A stretch of DNA of 64,000 nt from an uncultured Deefgea sp. (GCF_947072475.1 NZ_CAMTIA010000002.1:62001-126000), one strand, 5' to 3'. Positions 54,496 to 62,982 are shown, counted from the stretch's first letter. Numbers and translations are program-made. Notes: generated by a model from the sequence alone, not told the origin.

Positions 54496-56256
54496 TCACT
54501 CAATCCAATTTGGATTTGGATTTGGATTTGGATTTGGATTTTCATCCCGAGCTTGAATTCGCTTTAAAATCAAATCCCATTGAGAATAAACCTTGTCCTG
54601 CGGCCCAAACTCAGCACGCCAATCCTCATCAATCAGAGCTCGGCGATCTAATCGAGCAGATAAATAATCTAAGGCGTGTTCCAAATAATCCGAAACAAGC
54701 GTTGCATTGCTTGACCAGCGCAATAAATAGGCCAGCGCATCGGCATTTATCCCCCACAAAATCAGTAATAAAGCACTACGCCGACAATGCTCAGCGAATG
54801 GTAAATCCTCCAGCGGTGTGGCTAGGCGATGAAAAAAAGCCGCCCAGATCATCAAGCCATGCTCAGTATCCAAAGCGGCGAACGTGCAATCCTCAAGCAC
54901 CGCCCGCGAAAAATTAGCCACCAACAATGCACGTTGATACTGCGCTTGGTGTAAAGACGGTGGCACGCCGCGCGAAGAACATAATAAATTTCGGTAGGTA
55001 TAGGACTCCAAGCTATATTCAAACTTGGCAAACTCATGCATACCCTTTTTAAAATCAATTTCTAACAGATTTAACTCAAGCAATAATAAAGCGGTATGTT
55101 TTGGATTATCTAGCCAATATGGCGCCAATTTAGATAAAACCACCAGCTCTTGATCCAAAGCCGCATCCAATCGCTCTGAGTGACATTCAGCGAAAAACCA
55201 CGCCTCTGCCACATGCCACTTTGCACTTGCTCGACTTGGAAAAGATCGATTCAACTCGCGACGAAATTGGCTTGGCGACCAAGTAAACCACAAACCAAAA
55301 GCACGCTCAAAAGTACTCCTTTCGGCAAAACCCAATGAGTGCGCAAGATCTTCAAGACGAACCTTGGGATCCAATAATGCATGAATCGCTCGATTGCGCT
55401 TCATTTGCACACTAATTTGGCGAAAGCTCGTCCCCTCTAAACTCAGTTGACGACGAAATGAAGCGCTACTTAAGCCCAAAGCGTGGGCAGTATTGGCTAA
55501 ATCAGCCCAAGCTAACTGCTGCCCTCTGGCTAAATGCTGCCAAGTACGCCTCAGCAAAGTATGTTGCGCCTGAAAATGCTGCAATCGTTGATTGAACATG
55601 ACTTGCAAATTGCAATGCAAACTCGCGCTAAACCCAGGCAGTTTGCTCTGCAAATATGGCGTAGGCCATGCCACACTAAAACACTCCGCCTGATAAACAA
55701 TTGGCGTAGCGCAAATCGCCTCCAGCTCAGTCGAATCCATCTTGGCGGTCATGACTTGCACTGACAGTGGACGGATATCACCGCCCAAAATACAACTCAC
55801 CGCCCGGATCAGCCACACGACAATCGCCTCATAGCGCAGTAAGCCGCCCAAACGATCAAACTGCGGCAATGGTGATAATTGAATTTGCCATTGCTCCGCC
55901 TCAGTCACGACACGCATATCGCCATCGGGAAACAACATCGGCGCAAATCGCGACAGCTCAGCAATCGCCATCTCTAAAGTATTCGCGCTGCGTAAGTAAT
56001 AGATAAAACCATCACCAGCGGCCAAATCAATCTGACTTGCCACCCAACTCATGGCATGAGGGTCGCCCATCGCGTGTAAGTATTCGTTCAATTGCAAAGC
56101 CGATTCGGCGGCGATTTCTGACAAATTATCAGACGTAACTGGGCGCAAACCAAACAAATATTCGAGTTCACTTAATAAAGCAGGACGATCACGGTAACGT
56201 AAATATAAGCCCTGCAAATAGCGTAACTGCACCGTTTGATGTTGCCGTGCTGACAA
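54496..56256 (-). CDS. AraC-family regulator with a long C-terminal extension
   Basis: 586 residues. There is no ATG near the start; a TTG at 56256 follows a strong GGGGGAAG Shine-Dalgarno and is taken as the start. The N-terminal part (about 20-215) resembles the AraC ligand domain found in OruR/ArgR-type regulators. The HTH region spans about 244-336 (LSSASFRRQLSLEGTSFRQI, then LEDLAHSLGFAERSTFERAF). AraC proteins usually end there, but 250 further residues (337-586) of helical sequence of unknown type follow, ending in a repeated NPNPNPN. It is convergent with the efflux operon and the best candidate for a local regulator. Confidence 0.85.
   Translation of the reverse strand: MSARQHQTVQLRYLQGLYLRYRDRPALLSELEYLFGLRPVTSDNLSEIAAESALQLNEYLHAMGDPHAMSWVASQIDLAAGDGFIYYLRSANTLEMAIAELSRFAPMLFPDGDMRVVTEAEQWQIQLSPLPQFDRLGGLLRYEAIVVWLIRAVSCILGGDIRPLSVQVMTAKMDSTELEAICATPIVYQAECFSVAWPTPYLQSKLPGFSASLHCNLQVMFNQRLQHFQAQHTLLRRTWQHLARGQQLAWADLANTAHALGLSSASFRRQLSLEGTSFRQISVQMKRNRAIHALLDPKVRLEDLAHSLGFAERSTFERAFGLWFTWSPSQFRRELNRSFPSRASAKWHVAEAWFFAECHSERLDAALDQELVVLSKLAPYWLDNPKHTALLLLELNLLEIDFKKGMHEFAKFEYSLESYTYRNLLCSSRGVPPSLHQAQYQRALLVANFSRAVLEDCTFAALDTEHGLMIWAAFFHRLATPLEDLPFAEHCRRSALLLILWGINADALAYLLRWSSNATLVSDYLEHALDYLSARLDRRALIDEDWRAEFGPQDKVYSQWDLILKRIQARDENPNPNPNPNPNWIE
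54511..54540. repeat. hexamer tandem repeat, TGGATT x 5
   Basis: Five copies of TGGATT in the 3' end of the regulator gene, read on the minus strand as AAT-CCA, giving an Asn-Pro repeat. Being 6 bp, unit changes keep the frame and only alter the number of Asn-Pro pairs. Confidence 0.9.
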
Positions 56257-56410
56257 ACTTCCCCCAAGACAATGAACATAAATGTCATAAAAATAGTACG
56301 AAACAGCATATCAGAATATGCTTACATTCAATATGATGAAAGAAAAATACTGACAAATGCCCAACAGCAGCGGCATTGCTTTTACTTATTTCAATACTTA
56401 GAGCTTGATC

Positions 56411-59218
56411 ATGAATCCAAAATACGTCGGCAGCGCCATACTTTTACTGCTGTTAACAGCATGTGGTGGTGGCACAGAAGTTAGCCCGCCTTCAATTGGC
56501 GGAGGTGGCGGCAATACAGGAATCGGGCCAAGCTCTGCGCCAGGCGTCACGCCAACCCCAGAGCCCACAACCCAAGCTACACCTGCTCCAACCATAGAGC
56601 CGATCCCCGACCCAATCGAAGTCGCACTAAAAACCGGCAGCGTCCAAGGACTGAACCGCAGTGATATGCCAACATTACTGCGTTTATCACAACAAACTGC
56701 AGGCCAGTACCAACAGCGGCAAACTGCGGCACTCGTTGATATTTATGGCGATAGCAAATTAAATCTAGCGCTCAATCACACCACCAATAGCATTGAAATC
56801 AATCGCTCAATCTCCACCATGGCTTCACCATTGATTGTCGCTGACGACGGTAGCGGCATGGCTGCCATCTCGCAATATGGTAAAGGGCGTGGCTTAGCTT
56901 ATGGCGTAAATATGCTGCAATGGATGGCCGATCAATCCAGAGAAACTCAGCACTTGCCAATGTTTACCCGAGCATTCAATTGGGTTGTTACCGGCAAAGC
57001 AACTGGCCCACTACCTGACACGCTTAAATTTGCCACCGCGGGCTATGACGCACCAACAGTAAGTCGCTTCATCACTTTACTCGGTAAAAAACCCGAAGCC
57101 ATTCCCTGTGATTTAACGCTCAGCAGCAATACCTGCTGGCAAAACGCCGATGTTTTGGTGTTCGGTGCTGGTGTTAGAGATGATGCCAACTTAATTAATT
57201 TGGTCCGCCAATACCAAGCCAGCGGCAAAGCCATTATCTATATGCACCCCAATTGGATTGACTCGGGCGGTGGCCGCAAAGTGGCCAAAGCCATGGGGAT
57301 GGACCTCGGTGGCTACCCTGGCAATTACTTTGCCGGTGCTGCAGGCTATTCGGTGAACAGTAACCGCACCATCGCTGACGCATTGCAGCGCGGCGATCAA
57401 ATGGGTGCCCTAGCCAAAGCACTCGAACAAATGGGCACGGACAATCTCAGCGTTGACTTAGCGGCAGATACTCGCTCAACCTCCGCCATCAGCCAAATTC
57501 ACAATGAAATAGCTACATTACAAAGCAGTGGCATCGATTTATTTGCTGAAGCGCCAACCGATTTGCATCGTTTACTCATTCTTTGGGCCGATCTTTATCG
57601 TCCAACCATTCAATACGGCAAAATCAATCGCACCACCAATCCCGCTGAGTTTTTACGCACCTATGCCTCAGATTCTTGGCTGGCTTACAACCGCAGCTAC
57701 ACCACTTTTGCCAGCGCAGGCCAAGGTGACTTTATGCCGGTTGCCGCGCAAAGCATCCCCGTCAGCCAAAGCGATGAACTGATCGACGTCACCATTGCGC
57801 AAACCGGTGGCACCTCCGCCATTGGCCGTGCCAGCATCCCAGGTAAACCCGTCTTAATCGAAATTGTCGACAAAGGCAGCGCCAACCTCAGCATTCAAAC
57901 CAACCACGTGCGCGCCTTTGGTAATCCACTCACCGACAGCGTGGCCGAAGGTTATAAACGCCCGCGCCGTCCGCAATCGTTCGCCATGCCACTCAATACC
58001 ACCAAAGCCACGGTGTTTGTTTCTCCCTTTGGTGGTCCGCTTTACCTTAATTACAGCGGCGCAAGCGCTGGGCAAACCGTCACCTTAAAAATTCGCGGTG
58101 CCGCCAAATATGCGCACTTTGACTTTAGCAAGCCACAAAGCGACGCCGAAATCAACGAGGCCGTCGCCGCACTCAAACGCAAAGACTTTGGCTGGCAGAC
58201 GGCGAAATTTGTCGGTGGAGAAATCCAACAAACCATCAATTACGCCAATCAAGCCATGGGCAATATCGACCCTAAGGTGTATATCTTGGATCAAGTCAAA
58301 GGCAGCTTATTTGATAGCAATCACCTCGCCAATGGCTATAGCAATATGCCGATGTCGGCCAATGTGTCGCAGCTGTGTACGAAATTAGGTTGGCAGTGTG
58401 ATGGGCCGATTCACCGCGCACCGAGCGTACAGCACTTTGTTGGTTGGATCGCTCAATGTGGATTTCTTTGCTCGGGCAATCCATCCGATGGCTTTGCGGG
58501 TATCAGTGGCACCGGCTGGGGACACGCGCATGAGCTCGGCCACAACACGGTGCAGCGCGTGATGACGATTGCATTTAATGGCCAAGGGTGTGTCACAGAA
58601 TGCAATAACAACATCCTCGCCAGCGCGCAGATGATGCGGCAATTTAAAACGCTCGGCGTCGATACGGGGCATACCACCAACCACCCAACCTTGTATCAAC
58701 ACATCAAAAACAACCGAGACACCAACAAAGTCGGAGAAGAGAAAATCCTCGACATGCAAAAACGACTTTGGACCATGGCGGATCCAAACTCAATGCGCGC
58801 CGTACACTTTCAATTGGCGTTTTTGTTTAGCAAATATCGCGCCAATGAAGCCAAGCCGAGTATGGAAGCCAGTCTGGATTACTTCACGCTACTCACCAAG
58901 GGCGATCGCCTCGTGAGCCAAGCATGGGATGCCAGTAATAAAGGCAAATACGCAATGGGCAGCTATGCCGACAACAAGACCATTAACAACCCAGATTTGC
59001 TGTATGTTTTAAGCTCAAAAATCATCGGCAAAGACTTAAAAAACATTTTCGCGATGTATGGCATCACACTCACAGCGAACGCCATCAATTCGGTAGCGGC
59101 CTTAAACCTGACTATATTGCCGGAAACCTTTTACGCACTCGCAAGCAGCAAGTACAACCAAGTCAGTACCGGTGTTTGGCTCGACCTCTCAGCTCAAACC
59201 CCGAACTATCCGTTTTAA
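56411..59218 (+). CDS. ImpA-type secreted zinc metalloprotease (lipoprotein)
   Basis: 935 residues from the ATG at 56411 with a TAGAG ribosome site; a TTG two codons before is less likely. The lipobox LTAC gives Cys18, then a Gly-rich and Pro/Thr-rich linker (about 20-65). Conserved parts include YGKGRGLAYGVNMLQWM and the zinc site GHAHELGHN (HELGH at 707-711). Pseudomonas aeruginosa IMPa (923 residues) has HExxH at a very similar place; IMPa cleaves next to O-glycans on mucin-like glycoproteins. A similar O-glycopeptidase role is likely but the substrate is unknown. Divergent from the AraC-type regulator, 154 bases apart. Confidence 0.82.
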   Translation: MNPKYVGSAILLLLLTACGGGTEVSPPSIGGGGGNTGIGPSSAPGVTPTPEPTTQATPAPTIEPIPDPIEVALKTGSVQGLNRSDMPTLLRLSQQTAGQYQQRQTAALVDIYGDSKLNLALNHTTNSIEINRSISTMASPLIVADDGSGMAAISQYGKGRGLAYGVNMLQWMADQSRETQHLPMFTRAFNWVVTGKATGPLPDTLKFATAGYDAPTVSRFITLLGKKPEAIPCDLTLSSNTCWQNADVLVFGAGVRDDANLINLVRQYQASGKAIIYMHPNWIDSGGGRKVAKAMGMDLGGYPGNYFAGAAGYSVNSNRTIADALQRGDQMGALAKALEQMGTDNLSVDLAADTRSTSAISQIHNEIATLQSSGIDLFAEAPTDLHRLLILWADLYRPTIQYGKINRTTNPAEFLRTYASDSWLAYNRSYTTFASAGQGDFMPVAAQSIPVSQSDELIDVTIAQTGGTSAIGRASIPGKPVLIEIVDKGSANLSIQTNHVRAFGNPLTDSVAEGYKRPRRPQSFAMPLNTTKATVFVSPFGGPLYLNYSGASAGQTVTLKIRGAAKYAHFDFSKPQSDAEINEAVAALKRKDFGWQTAKFVGGEIQQTINYANQAMGNIDPKVYILDQVKGSLFDSNHLANGYSNMPMSANVSQLCTKLGWQCDGPIHRAPSVQHFVGWIAQCGFLCSGNPSDGFAGISGTGWGHAHELGHNTVQRVMTIAFNGQGCVTECNNNILASAQMMRQFKTLGVDTGHTTNHPTLYQHIKNNRDTNKVGEEKILDMQKRLWTMADPNSMRAVHFQLAFLFSKYRANEAKPSMEASLDYFTLLTKGDRLVSQAWDASNKGKYAMGSYADNKTINNPDLLYVLSSKIIGKDLKNIFAMYGITLTANAINSVAALNLTILPETFYALASSKYNQVSTGVWLDLSAQTPNYPF

Positions 59219-59227
59219 ATCGCAATC

Positions 59228-59273
59228 ACCGCGCACAGCGACCTTGATCCAAGGTGGCCGTGCGCGGTTTTTT
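59228..59273. terminator. nested-stem terminator after the metalloprotease gene
   Basis: ACCGCGCAC/GTGCGCGGT outer stem with an inner ACCTT/AAGGT stem, followed by T6 on the plus strand. Confidence 0.85.
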
Positions 59274-59287
59274 ATTCTGAGGTGAAA

Positions 59288-59593
59288 TTAACTGGCAGCA
59301 CCGGGGCCACTCACCCATTTAGGACAAGACTCCACTTCACCTTGGCGGTTCACAATCACCGTGCTCGGGCCAATCTTGCACCAGCGAAAGCTGCCAAAAT
59401 CAAAAACATGGTCGATATCTGCTTGCTTGCCGCTAAAGGTGCCGGCCGCTAGCGTATAGATGCCATGCTCACCGTCCCAAACTGCAACGGGCAAAATACT
59501 ATAATTAATCACTTTGCCATTCATCGGCCAAGGCCAAATCATCGCCATCGCGGGCTGCAATACAAACAAAGACAACACAAAAAAATAGCGCAT
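59288..59593 (-). CDS. small exported protein of unknown family
   Basis: 101 residues from the ATG at 59593, placed 6 bases behind GGAG; an ATG at 59605 is the alternative. A signal peptide (MRYFFVLSLFVLQPAMA) is clear. The mature part (about 83 residues) has KVINYSILPVAVWDGEHGIYTLAAGTFSGKQADIDHVFDFGSFRWCKIG and one further Cys in VESCPKWVSG, so a disulfide between the two Cys is possible. The pattern looks like a compact beta-rich secreted protein. No family recognised. Convergent with the metalloprotease gene. Confidence 0.65.
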   Translation of the reverse strand: MRYFFVLSLFVLQPAMAMIWPWPMNGKVINYSILPVAVWDGEHGIYTLAAGTFSGKQADIDHVFDFGSFRWCKIGPSTVIVNRQGEVESCPKWVSGPGAAS

Positions 59594-59764
59594 CAGCAAC
59601 TCCATGAATCAGAGCCGCATTTTCGCAAAGCCAAGCGTAATCCCCCGTGACCTAATGCCCAAAAAATAAGGTATTTTGTCGCAATGAATTCAAGCTTATT
59701 GTGAATGTAAATTTTCAACGCAGCAAAAGGCATTCAATCACAGTTTTCGCGGCACTAAACGCCG

Positions 59765-59770
59765 TATAAT
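59765..59770 (+). promoter_or_regulatory. -10 box of the D,D-carboxypeptidase gene
   Basis: A perfect TATAAT lies 35 bases upstream of the ATG at 59806. The -35 position (about 59742-59747) is weak (AGTTTT). Likely a sigma-70 promoter with a short leader. Confidence 0.5.
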
Positions 59771-59805
59771 CGGTCCTTTGTGCTCCGACTCACTTTTTAA
59801 TAGCC

Positions 59806-60948
59806 ATGAATTCGATGAAAACCAGCCTGATTGCCGCTCTAATCGCTCTACCTAGCCTTGCCCACGCATTTGTGCCGCCGGTTCCCGAAATCGCGGCCAA
59901 GTCGTATTACCTCTACGACAAGCAAAGCGGCCAAGTGCTCGCAGCACGTGATCCGGACATGAAAATCGAGCCGGCATCGCTCACTAAAATGATGACCGCC
60001 TACATCACCTTTAAAATGGTAAAAGAAGGCAAACTCAAACTCGACCAAACCCTCTTGGTGTCTGATAAAGGCTGGCGTACAGAAGGTTCGCGCATGTATC
60101 TAGATCCTAAAGTACCAGCGACCGTGGACGACCTGATCAAAGGCATGATCGTGCAAAGCGGTAATGACGCTTGCGTGACTTTGGCCGAAGCCATTGCCGG
60201 TAGCGAAGAAGTGTTTGCGCAATTGATGAATAAAGAAGCCAAACGCCTCGGTCTGCACAATTCATTCTTTACCAATAGCACCGGCTTACCCGACCCGGCC
60301 TTATTGGTCACCACCAGTGACTTAGGCCGTTTAGCCACCGCCATCATTAATGACTTTCCAGAGTTCTATCCGGTTTATGGCATTAAAGAATTCAAGTACA
60401 ACAATATCAGCCAGCCCAACCGCAATTTATTGCTCTACCGCGACCCTTTTGTTGACGGCATGAAAACCGGCCACACCGCATCTGCGGGTTACAATTTAGT
60501 CACCTCAAGTAAACGCGATGGTCGCCGCTTGATTTCAGTGGTGGTTGGCACCACCAGCCCCGAAGTTCGCGCCACCGAGTCGTCAAAACTCCTCAACTGG
60601 GGCGCACAATTTTTTGAAACGCCACGCCTGTACACCGCCAAACAAGCCGTACAGCAAGTACCAGTATGGAAAGGCAAAGCCGACACCGTTGGCGTCGGTT
60701 TTATGCAAGACCAATACATCACCGTACCCAAAGGCGATGCTGCAAAACTTAAAATTGATCTAGTCAGCCAACAGCCTTTGATGGCGCCGATCAAAGAAGG
60801 CCAAGTGGTTGGCACGATGAAAATCAGCCTCGACGGCAAAGTCCTTTCTGAGCGCCAAGTGGTAGCGATTACTTCAGTCGAAGAAGCCAATATTTTTGGC
60901 CGAGCATGGGATACGATTCGCTTGTGGTGGAAAGGTTTATTTAACTAA
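59806..60948 (+). CDS. D-alanyl-D-alanine carboxypeptidase (PBP5/6 type)
   Basis: A 380-residue exported penicillin-binding protein. A signal peptide ends near LAHAF (residue 22). Active-site motifs: SLTK (58-61), SGN (118-120) and KTGHTASAGYN (KTG at 220-222). After the transpeptidase domain comes the PBP5-type C-terminal beta domain and an amphipathic Trp-rich anchor (WDTIRLWWKGLFN). It trims the terminal D-Ala from peptidoglycan stem peptides. An ATG at 59815 is the alternative start. It stands alone, closed by a terminator. Confidence 0.94.
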   Translation: MNSMKTSLIAALIALPSLAHAFVPPVPEIAAKSYYLYDKQSGQVLAARDPDMKIEPASLTKMMTAYITFKMVKEGKLKLDQTLLVSDKGWRTEGSRMYLDPKVPATVDDLIKGMIVQSGNDACVTLAEAIAGSEEVFAQLMNKEAKRLGLHNSFFTNSTGLPDPALLVTTSDLGRLATAIINDFPEFYPVYGIKEFKYNNISQPNRNLLLYRDPFVDGMKTGHTASAGYNLVTSSKRDGRRLISVVVGTTSPEVRATESSKLLNWGAQFFETPRLYTAKQAVQQVPVWKGKADTVGVGFMQDQYITVPKGDAAKLKIDLVSQQPLMAPIKEGQVVGTMKISLDGKVLSERQVVAITSVEEANIFGRAWDTIRLWWKGLFN

Positions 60949-60974
60949 TTCAATTTACCGCCCGAGCGACAATG

Positions 60975-61000
60975 AGCCCAACGAGCCGTTGGGCTTTTTT
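60975..61000 (+). terminator. rho-independent terminator after the carboxypeptidase gene
   Basis: AGCCCAACG/CGTTGGGCT stem with a 3-base loop followed by T6. Confidence 0.9.
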
Positions 61001-61019
61001 ATTAATTCAATATTACCAA

Positions 61020-61070
61020 TGGGTATATGCCGCTAGTACTTACACTGCAAATCATAGCGAGATATACCCA
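61020..61070. repeat. 51-bp dispersed inverted-ended repeat, copy 6
   Basis: The ends TGGGTATAT (61020-61028) and ATATACCCA (61062-61070) form a perfect inverted repeat; 51 bp. GCTAG lies at positions 13-17 and a TGCAA core in the middle. It directly follows the carboxypeptidase terminator. Confidence 0.8.
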
Positions 61071-61086
61071 GTAAAAATTTTCCATT

Positions 61087-61312
61087 TTCAGATTACGTGT
61101 TGATCCTGATTAAAGCTTCGCGGCATTCCCTCTCCCTTGATGGGAGAGGGCTAGGGTGAGGGTGATACTACGGCGTATATTTTAAGCTCAACACCCCCAT
61201 CCCAACCTTCCCCCGTCGAGGGGGAAGGGGCTGCAGTCGATCGGTTTAAACGCGTGCAATTTAAAATATCAACACCAAATCCAAACATCGCCTAAAAATC
61301 GGCTTTGTTAAA
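61087..61312. repeat. repeat cluster with two G/C-run hairpins
   Basis: It begins with TTCAGATTACGTGTTGA (61087-61103), the exact reverse of 61560-61576, so a 17-bp inverted repeat encloses the whole block to 61576. Inside are the hairpins CCCTCTCCC/GGGAGAGGG (61128-61150) and CCTTCCCCC/GGGGGAAGG (61206-61228), lying in opposite orientation with GGGTGAGGGTG-like flanks. Such G/C-run palindromes are widespread intergenic repeats in Proteobacteria. No gene is visible. Confidence 0.7.
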
Positions 61313-61578
61313 ATTTGCTGTTGATGCTGTGCCGCGCTCGTTGGGCTGGGGCTTATCCATCCCGTTCAAGCGCACCGAGTGAGGAGGACGACAAATAGCT
61401 TTATCGTTTGGCTCACAGCGGAGCTGGGCGCGATCAAAAGCGCTTTTCTTTCCCCCTATTTCTTTGGCGAGTCAAAGAAAACGAAGTTTCTGCGTAGTTA
61501 AAGAGGGCTCCGCCACTGACTGCGACTGCAAACAGCCGTGCCGCAGGCACTTAAAACCGTCAACACGTAATCTGAACA
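61313..61578. repeat. 260-bp dispersed repeat, copy 2
   Basis: Same element as at 32659-32917, with several indels, including an added segment near 61480-61500. It ends 25 bases before the VF530 gene start, so it probably carries part of that gene's upstream region. It follows a 51-bp repeat copy, as copy 1 does. Confidence 0.85.
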
Positions 61579-61603
61579 TTGTCTCCCAATCGAGGACCGC
61601 AGT

Positions 61604-61813
61604 ATGTACAACCAAGACCCGCAGCACGGCATTACCTTAGAAAAAATGCTCACCGACCTAGTCGATCATTTTGGCTGGGAAGAACTCGCTCGCCGTATCC
61701 CAATTAAGTGTTTTTCGAATAACCCGTCGATCAAATCGAGCCTAACCTTTTTACGCCGCACGCCATGGGCGCGCGCGCAAGTTGAGCAACTCGATGCCCG
61801 CATGCGGCGCTAA
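61604..61813 (+). CDS. VF530 family DNA-binding protein
   Basis: A 69-residue protein. The pattern DPQHGITLEKMLTDLVDHFGWEELARRIPIKCFSNNPSIKSSLTFLRRTPWARAQVE matches the VF530 (DUF2132) family, whose Vibrio member has a known small helical fold and binds DNA. Function in the cell is unclear. The ATG follows GAGGACC. It lies immediately after the 260-bp repeat. Confidence 0.88.
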   Translation: MYNQDPQHGITLEKMLTDLVDHFGWEELARRIPIKCFSNNPSIKSSLTFLRRTPWARAQVEQLDARMRR

Positions 61814-61909
61814 GCGCAGCGGCCCGCATAAAATCGGGATGATACTTCCTGACAAACTGCGGCCAATCGGTCCTATTTTTGCCATTTAATTTGATAAGCC
61901 AAGCCAACG

Positions 61910-62971
61910 ATGAACGACTCAAGCAGCAATCCAGAAATCGATACTTTTACCGCGTCCAGCGCGCTAGTGGCCATTGCCCAGCAGCATTTAAGCGATGTAT
62001 TGCGCATTGCTTTTGAGCATAGCGCGGCAGAAAAAGCGGTGGTGGTGTTTGATAGCCGCAGTGAATTGGCCGTCACCCTCACTGCCGCTTACCGCCATTG
62101 CCTACCGCACGCCCATTTTATTGATTTTGACCACAGCACGCCCGAACAAGTGCTGGCCGAATTTGCCGATCTTGCCGCCAAAGACTTAGTGGTGTTGGTG
62201 CAATCAACGCATTTTCGCCTTGAAGCCTTTCGGATTCGCGTTGAGCTATTTAAACGCAGCCTCAAAGTCATTGAGCATCCCCACTTGGGTCGCATGCCCG
62301 GCGCAGAAGTCGCCTACTACATCGATTCACTAGCGTACGATCCAAGTTATTACCGCGATGTAGGCCATGCGCTCAAAGCCAAAATCGATGCCGCACCGCA
62401 CGGACTGATCGACAGTGGCGCAGGCAATCAACTGATTTTTGCTACGCCGTTTGAATCGGCCAAACTCAATATTGGCGACTATCGCCAGATGAATAACACC
62501 GGAGGACAATTTCCATTAGGCGAAGTGTTTACCGAAGCGGCTGATTTAGATTTAGTGAATGGCCGAGTGCGGATTTTTATTTTTGGCGACACGCGCTTTC
62601 GCGTGAACCGCCCCACTACGCCCATCACTTTAATCATTGAAAAAAGCCAAGTGATTGACGTCATCGACTCCACACCTGAATTTGACACCATGCTGGCGAT
62701 GATTCGCGCCGATGAAGGTGGTGTGGTTTGGGTGCGAGAGCTGGGTTTAGGCATGAACCGTGCCTTTAGCTTTGCGCGCACGGTCAGCGATATAGGTAGC
62801 TATGAGCGAATGTGCGGCATTCATTTATCACTGGGCATGAAGCACGGTATTTACGCCAAGCCGCATATCAAACGCGGCGAAGGTAAATACCATATCGACG
62901 TGTTTGCCATTACCGAATCCGTCCAGTTTGGGGACGACGTCGTGTATCGTGATGGTCAGTGGGTGGTCTAA
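61910..62971 (+). CDS. M29 aminopeptidase-like protein
   Basis: A 353-residue soluble protein. The second half resembles the M29 (aminopeptidase T/AmpS) fold: NNTGGQFPLGEVFTEAADLDLVNGR (about 198-222, with the GE metal-ligand motif), then DEGGVVWVRELGLGMNRAF and the C-terminal GIHLSLGMKHGIYAKPHIKRGEGKYHIDVF with candidate His/Glu/Asp ligands. The N-terminal half (about 20-130) has a Rossmann-like VVVFDSRSELAVTLTAAYRHCLPHAHFIDFD. It may be a metallopeptidase or a related non-peptidase branch. Confidence in the family is moderate. No clear Shine-Dalgarno (AAGCCAACG). Confidence 0.65.
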   Translation: MNDSSSNPEIDTFTASSALVAIAQQHLSDVLRIAFEHSAAEKAVVVFDSRSELAVTLTAAYRHCLPHAHFIDFDHSTPEQVLAEFADLAAKDLVVLVQSTHFRLEAFRIRVELFKRSLKVIEHPHLGRMPGAEVAYYIDSLAYDPSYYRDVGHALKAKIDAAPHGLIDSGAGNQLIFATPFESAKLNIGDYRQMNNTGGQFPLGEVFTEAADLDLVNGRVRIFIFGDTRFRVNRPTTPITLIIEKSQVIDVIDSTPEFDTMLAMIRADEGGVVWVRELGLGMNRAFSFARTVSDIGSYERMCGIHLSLGMKHGIYAKPHIKRGEGKYHIDVFAITESVQFGDDVVYRDGQWVV

Positions 62972-62982
62972 ACCCCCAAAAC

